This document shows, piece after piece, positions 1 through 6,666 of a DNA stretch of 10,442 nt. A model generated the notes under the pieces. It made no database searches and was not told where the DNA came from. It worked only from the letters and a program-made list of their open reading frames with translations. The stretch lies in NCBI GenBank assembly GCA_021639925.1, contig JAJXEL010000022.1, positions 1 through 10,442 of the forward strand. Direction: 5' to 3'. Both the position numbers and the translations under genes were made by a program. This stretch comes from Alphaproteobacteria bacterium. Lineage in GTDB: Bacteria > Pseudomonadota > Alphaproteobacteria > CAAGCB01 > CAG-977. Each line of letters opens with the position of its first letter. Within the stretch, counting starts at the first letter, position 1.

Positions 1-1577
1 AACAGTTTTTTTTCATCGCCCGGCGGTATGCCCGGCCCTTCGTCATTAAAGCGCAGTTCCAGCATATTATTTTTCATGCCGGCCGCAACGCTGATCGTTG
101 AATTGTCGGGGGAAAAGGAAATCGCGTTGCTGATTAAATTGTAAAAAACCTGCGCCAGGCGCGTTTCCATGCCTAAAATCATAATGTTTTCGGGCAGATG
201 CGGTTCCCAAAACAGGACAAACCTGATGTTTCTTTTGGTCGCCGCTTCCCCCAGGTTATAAACTTCTATGACAGAAGAAAGCAGTTTATAAATATCTATG
301 ACTTCAAAAACTTCGCGCGACAATTCGGCGTCCAGGCGCGACAGGTTTGAAATGTCCGTGATCAGACGGTCCAGACGCAGAACGTCTTCATGAACGATAT
401 TGATCAGGCGTTTTTTCTTTTCTTCGTTTGAAATATGGTCGATTGTTTCAATCGCGCTGCGCATTGACGACAGGGGATTTTTAATTTCATGCGATACGTC
501 CGCGGCGAAACGTTCGGTCGCGTCCAGTCTTTCCCATAAAGTGTCCGTCATTTTAATCAGCGCGCCCGACAAATCGCCGATTTCGTCGTTTCTTTTGGTT
601 TCGTCGGGGATTCTTTGCCGTCTGCCGCCGCTGACGCGGATATTGACGGCCGCTGTCGACAAACGGTTTAACGGCATGACGATCGTGCGCACCATAAAGT
701 AAGACAATAAAATCGTTACCGCAAAGGCCAGGCCGAACAATCTGAAAACGGCCAGACGAAAGGCAACCAGATTTTTTAAAACGTTTTCAATGCCGCCCGT
801 AACCATGATCGCGCCGACGATTTGATCGTCGAAAACGACAGGTACGGCGACGCTTAATATTCTGCCATAGCCTTCCAGGAATCTGATTTCGGAAGAAAAA
901 ATACCGTCGCCCAGGGCGGCGCCGACTTCCTGATAATCGAAAGCCGTCTGGTTTTTCGGTTCGTCGTAACGCGGCAGCGTATTGGTTCCGAATCCGAACA
1001 GGTGTTTCCAAAAAGAATCGCTGTGTTCTGCCGTAATCTGCGGCAGCAGGCTGGCGCCGCTTAACCGGCTGTCGGCCGTTAAAACGCCGTTGTGGTCGAA
1101 CAAGCGCACGCGGACCGTATCCAGCGACGGCAGACGCAATAAAATACGCCGCGCCGCATCGGGCAGCAGGCGAAAGATTTCCCGCGGCATTCGGGTCAGC
1201 AGGTTCCCGGAAGATCCGAAGTTCGAAAAGTAAGGGTGCGAGGTTTTGTTTTTTAAAAAATATCCCTGATCCTGTTCGCGTTCCAGCTCCATCGGCAGCA
1301 GTGAAGAAACAAATTCGGAATTGACGGCCCCTTCGCTGACCGCGACGGCCATCAGCTCCGCCTGGATTTTTAAGACTTTGATTTCCGCGTCAATCAGCCC
1401 TTTTTGGTAATGATCCATATACAACAACCCGGCGACCAGTAAAGCCGGCGCCAGCAGATTCAACAGTAACAGCCGCCATGACAACGGCGAACGGATAACG
1501 GAAAATCCCTTCAGATCCGTCCACTTTTGCCTGAAGTACAAACTGATATTTTGAAAACAGCGGCTGATGCGGGACAC
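1..1577 (-). CDS. chvG: ChvG-like sensor histidine kinase (partial, C-terminus beyond left edge)
   Basis: Membrane sensor kinase that should phosphorylate the response regulator encoded just upstream. My reading of the minus strand is open from a GTG at 1577 to the edge, about 525 residues. An AAGGA ribosome site (1587-1591) inside the end of the regulator gene lies 9 nt before this GTG; the preceding in-frame codons run straight into the regulator's stop, so the start cannot lie further upstream. In order: TM1 about residues 33-53, a periplasmic sensor region, TM2 about 270-296, a HAMP-like linker, the phosphoacceptor motif VSHEIKNPLSS with His363, the N box (FYNLISNA, Asn480/484) and the G1 box DEGPGIP (about 512-518). 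The rest of the ATPase domain lies outside the window. The segment after TM1 (GLIDAEIKVLKIQAE) and the H box resemble ChvG/ExoS of rhizobia, from memory. In that family the pair responds to acid and envelope stress; the signal here is unknown. Confidence 0.93.
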   Translation of the reverse strand, partial: MSRISRCFQNISLYFRQKWTDLKGFSVIRSPLSWRLLLLNLLAPALLVAGLLYMDHYQKGLIDAEIKVLKIQAELMAVAVSEGAVNSEFVSSLLPMELEREQDQGYFLKNKTSHPYFSNFGSSGNLLTRMPREIFRLLPDAARRILLRLPSLDTVRVRLFDHNGVLTADSRLSGASLLPQITAEHSDSFWKHLFGFGTNTLPRYDEPKNQTAFDYQEVGAALGDGIFSSEIRFLEGYGRILSVAVPVVFDDQIVGAIMVTGGIENVLKNLVAFRLAVFRLFGLAFAVTILLSYFMVRTIVMPLNRLSTAAVNIRVSGGRRQRIPDETKRNDEIGDLSGALIKMTDTLWERLDATERFAADVSHEIKNPLSSMRSAIETIDHISNEEKKKRLINIVHEDVLRLDRLITDISNLSRLDAELSREVFEVIDIYKLLSSVIEVYNLGEAATKRNIRFVLFWEPHLPENIMILGMETRLAQVFYNLISNAISFSPDNSTISVAAGMKNNMLELRFNDEGPGIPPGDEKKL

Positions 1578-1583
1578 AAAAAA

Positions 1584-2288
1584 TTATCCTTCCCGGTAAC
1601 GGTATCCGACGCCGTAAAGCGTTTCAATACAGGCGAAATCTTTGTCAATATCCTTGAACTTTTTGCGCAGCCGTTTGATATGGCTGTCAACCGTGCGGTC
1701 GTCAATATAAACGTTTGCGCCGTACGCGCTGTCAATCAGCTGGTCGCGCGTTTTGACCATGCCTGTTTTTTCCACCAGGGCATACAGCATTAAAAATTCG
1801 GTAATGGTCAGATCAACGGGCTGGTTTTTCCATAAACACAGGTGGCGCGTTTTGTTCATTTCCAGCCCCCCGCGTTTTATAATGCAGTCTTCTTCCGCAC
1901 CGTCTGTTCCTTTGGTCAAAACGGGATCCGTGCGCCGGATCAGCGTTTTGATCCGGGCGATCAGCAGATTGGGGGAAAACGGTTTTTTGATATAATCGTC
2001 CGCCCCCATGCGCAGACCGCACAGTTCGTCGATTTCATCTTCTTTGCTGGTCAGGAAAATAACGGGGACGTTTGATTTTTTACGCAGTTCCTGCAGCGTT
2101 TCCATGCCGTCCATACGCGGCATTTTTATATCCAGGACGACCAGAGAAACCTGTTCTTTCAGAACGCCTTCCAGTCCGGACAGGCCGTCGGTATAAGTAA
2201 ATACTTCGTATCCTTCTTCTTCCAAAATCATGGAAACAGAGGTCAGGATATTCTGGTCGTCGTCAATTAAAGCGATTTTATTTCCCAC
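1584..2288 (-). CDS. chvI: ChvI-like response regulator, OmpR/PhoB family
   Basis: A 234-aa DNA-binding response regulator, full length for the family. The receiver domain spans about residues 4-118: acidic cluster D9-D11, phosphoacceptor Asp53 in LDIKMPRMDG, Thr80, and Lys102 of the KPF motif. The OmpR-type winged helix spans about 135-232, with DRTVDSHIKRLRKK as the recognition region and the closing hairpin YGVGYRYRE. The stretches NILTSVS, DIKMPRMDGM and PVIFLTSKEDEIDELCGLRMGADD closely resemble rhizobial ChvI, a regulator of envelope, exopolysaccharide and acid responses. The start is a GTG with GGGAG about 6 nt upstream; an overlapping ATG at 2290 is in another frame. The stop lies 6 nt before the kinase start, so the two are surely co-transcribed. 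The upstream neighbour is rlmN, 69 nt away. Specific regulon inferred only from the family. Confidence 0.95.
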   Translation of the reverse strand: MGNKIALIDDDQNILTSVSMILEEEGYEVFTYTDGLSGLEGVLKEQVSLVVLDIKMPRMDGMETLQELRKKSNVPVIFLTSKEDEIDELCGLRMGADDYIKKPFSPNLLIARIKTLIRRTDPVLTKGTDGAEEDCIIKRGGLEMNKTRHLCLWKNQPVDLTITEFLMLYALVEKTGMVKTRDQLIDSAYGANVYIDDRTVDSHIKRLRKKFKDIDKDFACIETLYGVGYRYREG

Positions 2289-2322
2289 ATCAAGCTCCCC
2301 CGCGAATGAAAAACAGTAAGTT

Positions 2323-2351
2323 ATTTTAGCAGGTCGCGCGGTTGAAATAAA
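2323..2351 (-). promoter_or_regulatory. Weak candidate promoter for the chvI-chvG pair
   Basis: Within the 69-nt gap between rlmN and chvI the minus strand carries a -10-like TAAAAT (2323-2328). A poor -35-like TTTATT (2346-2351) lies 17 nt upstream. This could give the two-component pair its own transcript, but the match is weak in an AT-rich stretch, and simple read-through from rlmN is equally possible. Confidence 0.22.
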
Positions 2352-2357
2352 GACGTT

Positions 2358-3413
2358 TTATGCGTCTGTCCGCGTTGATTTTAATTGTCCGCATGCGGCC
2401 ATGATTTCCTGCCCGCGGGACAGACGCACGGGGGCGGCGTAGTTATGTTCTTCCAGCAAAGCGGAAAAACGCCTGATGCGGTTTTTAGGCGAACATTTAA
2501 GCGGGCAGCCCTGCCATTCGTTAAACGGGATCAGGTTGAATTTTACGGCCAGCCCTTTGACCAGGCGCAGCAGTTCGCGCGCGTCGGCGTCGGAATCGTT
2601 GACGCCGTCCAGCATAACGTATTCCATTGTAATATATTGGCGCGTTCCGCCGATTTCCTGAAATTTTTTACAGGCGGCCATCAGTTCTTCCAACGGATAT
2701 TTGCGGTTAACCGGCATGATCCGGTCGCGGATTTCGTTTGTCGGCGCGTGCAGGCTGACGGCCAGCTTGACCCCCAGATCTTCGGCGACGCGGGGGATCA
2801 TCGGAACAATGCCGCAGGTAGACAGCGTAATACGCCGTTTGGAAAGGGCGATTCCTTCTCCGTCCATAATGATTTGCAAGGCTTTTTTGACGTTTTCATA
2901 ATTTAACAAAGGTTCGCCCATACCCATGACGACAATGTTTGACAGGTATCTGGGTTCCAAAACGGGACTGGGCCATTCGCCGTAACTGTCGCGCGCGGCC
3001 ATGAACTGCGCGACGATTTCGCCGGAAGTCAGATTCCGCGTTAATTTCTGCGATCCCGTATGGCAGAAAACGCAGCCGTTCGGGCAGCCGACCTGCGTCG
3101 ACAGGCAGACGGCGCCGCGGTCTTCTTCGGGAATATAGACGGTTTCAACGCTTTGCCCGTCTTTGAATTTAAACAACCATTTGCGCGTACGGTCCGCCGC
3201 GTTTTGTTCGCGCGCGATTTCCGGGCGTTCCAGAGTATACCCGTTTTCCGCAAGTTTTTGGCGCAGCGGTTTGCCCAGACTGGTCATTTCGGAAAAATTC
3301 GTCTTGCCCTGCCAGTAAATCCAGTGCCACAGCTGTTTTGTGCGAAAAGGTTTTTCTCCCAGTTTTTCCAGTTCTGCCTGCAGTTCGGCGCGCGAAAGCC
3401 CGATAAGATTCAT
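2358..3413 (-). CDS. rlmN: RlmN: dual-specificity 23S rRNA (A2503-C2) / tRNA (A37-C2) methyltransferase
   Basis: Radical-SAM enzyme that methylates C2 of A2503 in 23S rRNA and of A37 in some tRNAs. With the start chosen here it is 351 aa, about the usual length. The radical-SAM cluster motif CxxxCxxC reads GCPNGCVFCHTGSQK (Cys110, 114 and 117). The SAM-binding GMGEPLLNYENV follows at about 163-175. The C-terminal catalytic Cys341 sits in IMAACGQL, the position of Cys355 in E. coli RlmN; Cys112 equivalents in the first motif are part of the cluster set. An in-frame TTG at 3431 would add six residues, but ATG 3413 has AAGGA 7 nt upstream and so is preferred. The upstream membrane-protein gene ends 20 nt before it, implying co-transcription. 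The enzyme acts in the cytoplasm during ribosome assembly and affects decoding accuracy and some peptidyl-transferase antibiotics. Confidence 0.96.
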   Translation of the reverse strand: MNLIGLSRAELQAELEKLGEKPFRTKQLWHWIYWQGKTNFSEMTSLGKPLRQKLAENGYTLERPEIAREQNAADRTRKWLFKFKDGQSVETVYIPEEDRGAVCLSTQVGCPNGCVFCHTGSQKLTRNLTSGEIVAQFMAARDSYGEWPSPVLEPRYLSNIVVMGMGEPLLNYENVKKALQIIMDGEGIALSKRRITLSTCGIVPMIPRVAEDLGVKLAVSLHAPTNEIRDRIMPVNRKYPLEELMAACKKFQEIGGTRQYITMEYVMLDGVNDSDADARELLRLVKGLAVKFNLIPFNEWQGCPLKCSPKNRIRRFSALLEEHNYAAPVRLSRGQEIMAACGQLKSTRTDA

Positions 3414-3420
3414 GGTTGTA

Positions 3421-3425
3421 TCCTT
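3421..3425 (-). promoter_or_regulatory. Ribosome binding site deciding the rlmN start
   Basis: The minus strand reads AAGGA here, 7 nt before ATG 3413. It lies inside the would-be coding sequence if TTG 3431 were the start, so it argues for the shorter protein beginning MNLIGLSRAEL. Confidence 0.7.
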
Positions 3426-3433
3426 CGACAAAG

Positions 3434-3844
3434 TTAATAGGGACGGGGAATTTTTTTCATCAGGCTGCGCGGATCAATGGCGGCCCGCGCCTGTTCGGAA
3501 TAATCTGTTCCGCCGGAAAAAGCGAACAGCATAAAAAAAGGAACCGTACAAAACATGGCGAAGACGGCCCAGGCAAAATCCCCCAGAAAATAAACGGACA
3601 TGGCATGCAGATCCAGATCGCCGTTCGGTTTTTCCGTTTTTTTAAACAAAAGGCGGTAGAAAATCAGAAAAGACGCCATAAATAAGTACAGATCAAGGGT
3701 CAGCATACGTTTAAACGCGCTTTCTTCGACTTCTGCGCCAAAGTAGACCCAGATGCCGCATAAAACGCCGATAATCGTTGAACGGTGCAGCAAAATACCC
3801 GAAGAAAGTAAAATAAAAAAAGAATCAAATAGCTTTTTTAGCAT
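3434..3844 (-). CDS. Uncharacterised small membrane protein (136 aa)
   Basis: I do not recognise this family. The protein has about three hydrophobic segments: roughly residues 8-36 (possibly one long or two short helices), 48-67 and 83-109. A basic loop follows the second (FKKTEKPNGDLD). The C-terminal tail is hydrophilic and ends RSLMKKIPRPY. No catalytic motif is visible; the only cysteines (29 and 99) lie in or near membrane segments. The start ATG has AGAGG 11 nt upstream, somewhat far. The gene ends 20 nt before rlmN and is probably the first gene of the minus-strand transcript running through rlmN and perhaps into chvI-chvG. Clean reading frame, typical codon use and tight spacing support a real gene. 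Function unknown; linkage to rlmN need not mean a shared role. Confidence 0.75.
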   Translation of the reverse strand: MLKKLFDSFFILLSSGILLHRSTIIGVLCGIWVYFGAEVEESAFKRMLTLDLYLFMASFLIFYRLLFKKTEKPNGDLDLHAMSVYFLGDFAWAVFAMFCTVPFFMLFAFSGGTDYSEQARAAIDPRSLMKKIPRPY

Positions 3845-3900
3845 TTTGTGTTAAACCTCTGATCCTGATCACAGTGTTTGTCTGACGGAGTTTTATTCCA

Positions 3901-4089
3901 ATGAAAAAAACAAAACAACAGGAAAAGGCTGATAAACGGTCGTCTTTTGTTCAAGAAAACAGCGTACTTCATCTGGCGGATCAAAAACAAGTTCCTTTTT
4001 TATACATTGCCATGGAAGAACCGTCCGCCGAATATAAAAAAGCGGGCGATTCGAAAAAAAAGCTGTACCGTTTCATAAAAATAAAATGA
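3901..4089 (+). CDS. Small lysine-rich hypothetical protein (62 aa)
   Basis: A short plus-strand frame diverging from the membrane-protein gene (56 nt apart). Its ATG is preceded by CGGAG (3886-3890) at 10 nt. The product is hydrophilic and strongly basic, with lysine-rich ends (MKKTKQQEKADKR at the start, KKKLYRFIKIK at the end) and a more hydrophobic centre (VPFLYIAMEE, about residues 36-45). There is no signal peptide, membrane helix or known motif. No other gene competes for this stretch, and its codons (AAA, GAA, GCG, CCG) resemble those of its neighbours. Its stop TGA directly abuts the stop of the convergent lipoprotein gene. It could be a small nucleic-acid-binding or ribosome-associated protein, but that is a guess from charge only. 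The alternative is a chance ORF in an intergenic region. Confidence 0.45.
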   Translation: MKKTKQQEKADKRSSFVQENSVLHLADQKQVPFLYIAMEEPSAEYKKAGDSKKKLYRFIKIK

Positions 4090-4491
4090 TCAATCATATT
4101 TGTTGAGCGGAAAAACAGGCTTGTCATATATGCCGATCAGTCTGTCGGTCGGGTAGGGGCTGGGCTGCGCGTAACATGTCGGCGCGGCCAGCGTCTGGTA
4201 ACAATATATTTTTTGAATGCCCCATTTCGGGCGGTTGGCGCGTTCAATTTCCAGCGTCGTCATGCAATATTTTCCTTCGCCGCTGAGCTTGCGCCCCAAA
4301 GAACAGTCTTTTCCCGTAAAAAAGGACGCAACGTTGTCTTCCATAATTTTCCCGGTCGCCAGATAAGAAACCGTTTCGCCCGCGCCCCATACGGTCAGCG
4401 GTGCCGCGCCGAACGGCATCGAAGAATTGGGGACTGTCAGCCAGCACCCGGGTAAAACGAAAATAAAAAAAAGCGTTGCCAGACGTTTCAT
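4090..4491 (-). CDS. Putative lipoprotein, alphaproteobacterial conserved hypothetical (133 aa)
   Basis: An exported protein of unknown function. Residues 1-15 form a short signal peptide (MKRLATLFFIFVLPG) before Cys16; the lipobox LPGC has an unusual Pro at -2 but is otherwise plausible. The mature part has exactly four cysteines (63, 76, 97 and 106), which could form two disulfides in the periplasm. Recognisable stretches are VSYLATGK, FFTGKDCSLGR and IYCYQTLAAPTCYAQPSP. From memory, a similar pattern (TGKDCS, then YCYxTL with CY and a Pro-rich end) occurs in a conserved alphaproteobacterial family without assigned function. The second mature residue is Trp, not Asp, which suggests the outer membrane. 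The ribosome site is poor (GGTGG about 3 nt upstream). The gene is monocistronic, divergent from the TPR-bamB-der operon and convergent with the 62-aa ORF. Confidence 0.8.
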   Translation of the reverse strand: MKRLATLFFIFVLPGCWLTVPNSSMPFGAAPLTVWGAGETVSYLATGKIMEDNVASFFTGKDCSLGRKLSGEGKYCMTTLEIERANRPKWGIQKIYCYQTLAAPTCYAQPSPYPTDRLIGIYDKPVFPLNKYD

Positions 4492-4513
4492 GTGCCACCG
4501 TTTTGTTTTTTTT

Positions 4514-4522
4514 ATTGTAACA
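4514..4522 (-). promoter_or_regulatory. Candidate extended -10 promoter for the 133-aa lipoprotein gene
   Basis: The minus strand reads TGTTACAAT: a TACAAT -10 hexamer (5 of 6 consensus) with the upstream TG of an extended -10 element. The -35 position is only a T run, which an extended -10 can tolerate. Transcription would begin about 15-20 nt before the ATG at 4491. Confidence 0.4.
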
Positions 4523-4563
4523 TACCTTGTCTTATGAAAAAAAGAGATTAAAACGACTTGTTC

Positions 4564-4591
4564 TTTACGTCTTTTAAATGTAGCGTAGAAA
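4564..4591 (+). promoter_or_regulatory. Weak candidate promoter for the TPR-bamB-der operon
   Basis: TTTACG (4564-4569) and TAGAAA (4586-4591) are 16 nt apart; each matches sigma70 consensus at 4 of 6 positions. They lie about 30 nt before the GTG start and its AAGGAG site. The 130-nt gap to the divergent lipoprotein gene must contain the operon promoter, but this exact assignment is uncertain. Confidence 0.25.
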
Positions 4592-4621
4592 AAGTTTTTA
4601 TTTGTTTAAGGAGAATGTCCC

Positions 4622-5347
4622 GTGGCCGATCAAAAAGATGAAAAAACACCTTTGGAAGCCGAAATCCTGCGCGAAGTCGCAGAAGAAATCAAAGAAGAAC
4701 AGTTTAAACAACTGTGGAAAAAAATCGGCCCCTTTGTTGTCGGGCTGATTATCGCGGCTTTGGTTATTACGGGGGGAATCGAATTTTACCGCCACAACCA
4801 AAAACAACGCGCGCTGGCCGAATCCGAACAGCTGCAGACGGCTTTGTCCTTGATTGAATCGGGCGACGGCGAAACCGGGGCGGAAATGTTGAAAACGCTC
4901 AGCGAAACATCAACGCGGGGATACCGCTATTTGGCAGCTTTTCAATATGCGGATTATCTGATAGGTCTGGGAAAAGACAAATACGGGGAAGCCGTCGAAA
5001 CGCTGGATATCGTTATTAATGACGCTCAGGCGCCGCAGCCGTTTAAAAATATGGCGCTGTTCGACAAAATTATTTTGCGCATTGAAAACGGGGACCAGGA
5101 TTTCGCCGGTATGGAAGCCGAACTGGACCGGCTGGCTGCAAAAAGCAACGCCTGGACGCCGCTGGCTTTGGAAATCGCGGCGGAACTGGCGCTGCGCCGG
5201 GGCGACGTTGAAAAAGCAAAAGCCCGCTGGCAGCAGATTCTGGGTATGTCCGGCGTGTCGGAAGCTAAACGCCTGCAGGTGTCTGAGTATATTTCTTTTG
5301 TCAATGAAACGATGCCGCGGGACAAGGATCGGAAAACGGAAAAATAA
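4622..5347 (+). CDS. YfgM-like membrane-anchored TPR protein
   Basis: A 241-aa protein with the architecture of YfgM (TPR_21 family): an acidic cytoplasmic N-terminus (about residues 1-34), one membrane helix (about 36-54, IGPFVVGLIIAALVITGG) and a periplasmic helical-repeat domain rich in Ala, Leu and Glu (about 60-228). Repeat-like units are visible at LAAFQYADYLIGLGKDKYGEAVETL, described here by its positions 99-125 only in part, and at LAAELALRRGDVEKAKARWQQIL-like helices near 188-210. In E. coli YfgM binds the SecYEG translocon and periplasmic chaperones such as PpiD. The start is GTG 4622 with AAGGAG 8 nt upstream; the nearby ATG at 4616 reads into a stop at once. The TAA overlaps the bamB ATG by one base. 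The neighbourhood with bamB and der supports the assignment. Confidence 0.88.
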   Translation: MADQKDEKTPLEAEILREVAEEIKEEQFKQLWKKIGPFVVGLIIAALVITGGIEFYRHNQKQRALAESEQLQTALSLIESGDGETGAEMLKTLSETSTRGYRYLAAFQYADYLIGLGKDKYGEAVETLDIVINDAQAPQPFKNMALFDKIILRIENGDQDFAGMEAELDRLAAKSNAWTPLALEIAAELALRRGDVEKAKARWQQILGMSGVSEAKRLQVSEYISFVNETMPRDKDRKTEK

Positions 5348-6666
5348 TGATGAATCGTTTCGGCTTTTTTCGGATAATTACTTTACTGGCCGTTGTCGCG
5401 GGAGCGTCAGCCTGCGCTTCGGACGAACCGGTTTTGACGGGACGCAAGATTTCCGTTCTGACGTACGGCAGGGAACTGATGCCGGACGCCGATCTGAAAA
5501 AAACATATCTGCTGCCCGAACCGGAATCCGTGCCGGCTTGGACGCAGGCGGGCGGGCTTTCTCATCACGTGATGCAAAATCCGGCGCTGGCGCCGAAAAT
5601 TATGCAGGCCTGGAAAATCTCCATCGGGCAGGGCAGCAGTAAAAAAAGCGTTCTGCTGGCCGAACCCGTCGGGCAAAAAGGCATTGTCTATACAATAGAT
5701 TCGGCCGGGTATGTTCAGGCTGTTTCCGCGGCAAACGGGAAAAAAATCTGGGGAACTCTGCTGCCTGAAAAAGGCGCGGCGCGCCGGGTCAGTACGGTCG
5801 GATCCGGGCTGGCTTTGGCAGAAGGACGGCTGTTTGCTTCTTTGGGAACAGGGCAGGTCGTCGCGCTGGACGCCAATAACGGCACGGAATTATGGCGTGT
5901 CGATTTGAATTCGCCCGTCCGGTCTGCTCCGGCCGTTTACGGCGGACGTTTGTTCGTTGTCACGGCGGATAACAGACTGACGGCTTTGGCGCAGGACGAC
6001 GGGCGGACGTTGTGGCAGCATTATGCTTTTTTGGAAAGCGTTTCTTTGCTGGGCAGGGCGGCGCCGGCAATTGACAACGGAATCGGCGTGGCGGCTTTTG
6101 CTTCCGGCGACGTTATTGCTTTTCGCCCCGAAAACGGCAGTATTTTATGGACGGAATCTCTGGGGGGAACGCGAATAAACGACGCGGGGGCGGAAATCAA
6201 CGATATCCGCGCCAGACCCGTCATCGACGGGGATAAAGTCTTTGTCGTTTCCAGCGGCGGGCTGTTGTCGGCGTTGGATTTGAAAACCGGCGGCGTGATC
6301 TGGGAACGCGAAATCGGCGGTATTAACCAGCCCTGGCTGGCCGGCGACGTTTTATATATTGTTTCTTCTTATGCCGAATTGACGGCGCTGGAAGCTTCGT
6401 CGGGAAAGATTTTATGGGTCAACCAGCTGACGCAGTGGCTGGATCCTGAAAAGAAAAAAGGCCGTTTGATATGGACGGGACCCGTTATGGCCGGGAACCG
6501 CCTGATCCTGACAAATTCGGACGGCAAAGCAATCGCGGTTGCGCCGCAGACGGGAACAATTATCGGCTGGGACGATATTGACGACAAAGGCACTTTGCCG
6601 CCGATCGTGCTGAACGATACGTTGTTCTTTATCACTGAAAACGGAAATTTGATAGCGTACAGATAA
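5347..6666 (+). CDS. bamB: BamB: outer-membrane assembly lipoprotein, PQQ-type beta-propeller
   Basis: Periplasmic lipoprotein of the BAM complex, which inserts beta-barrel proteins into the outer membrane; BamB binds BamA. The protein is 439 aa, longer than E. coli BamB. A signal peptide (about 1-22) ends at Cys23 with the weak lipobox ASAC; mature position 2 is Ala, compatible with outer-membrane sorting. After a linker (about 30-90), propeller blades show the usual G-x-x-x-W signature: ANGKKIW (about 129-135), NNGTELW (177), DDGRTLW (217), ENGSILW (262), TGGVIW (314), SSGKILW (351) and QTGTIIGW (401). This is at least seven visible blades, where the family has eight. The start overlaps the upstream stop (TAATG), and a second ATG follows at once. 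There is only a weak ribosome site, so translation is probably coupled to the TPR gene. The end overlaps der in the same way. Confidence 0.94.
   Translation: MMNRFGFFRIITLLAVVAGASACASDEPVLTGRKISVLTYGRELMPDADLKKTYLLPEPESVPAWTQAGGLSHHVMQNPALAPKIMQAWKISIGQGSSKKSVLLAEPVGQKGIVYTIDSAGYVQAVSAANGKKIWGTLLPEKGAARRVSTVGSGLALAEGRLFASLGTGQVVALDANNGTELWRVDLNSPVRSAPAVYGGRLFVVTADNRLTALAQDDGRTLWQHYAFLESVSLLGRAAPAIDNGIGVAAFASGDVIAFRPENGSILWTESLGGTRINDAGAEINDIRARPVIDGDKVFVVSSGGLLSALDLKTGGVIWEREIGGINQPWLAGDVLYIVSSYAELTALEASSGKILWVNQLTQWLDPEKKKGRLIWTGPVMAGNRLILTNSDGKAIAVAPQTGTIIGWDDIDDKGTLPPIVLNDTLFFITENGNLIAYR

Noticed and set aside
2385..2906. A 173-aa plus-strand ORF antisense to rlmN
   Set aside because: It lies wholly inside the well-supported rlmN gene and has no recognisable motif; its length reflects codon bias on the opposite strand.
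3414..3431. In-frame TTG start upstream of rlmN (six extra residues)
   Set aside because: The AAGGA at 3421-3425 is ideally placed for ATG 3413 and would be coding if TTG were used.
3060..3437. A 125-aa plus-strand ORF over the start of rlmN
   Set aside because: Antisense shadow of rlmN, rich in Phe, Arg and Ala without any domain pattern.
3859..3870. TGATCCTGATCA resembling an operator palindrome between the divergent genes
   Set aside because: It is a short direct repeat of TGATC, not a true inverted repeat, and matches no operator I can name.
5019..5642. A 207-aa plus-strand ORF spanning the TPR/bamB junction
   Set aside because: Out of frame with two clearly real genes; composition is Arg/Gly/Trp-rich as expected for a shifted frame.
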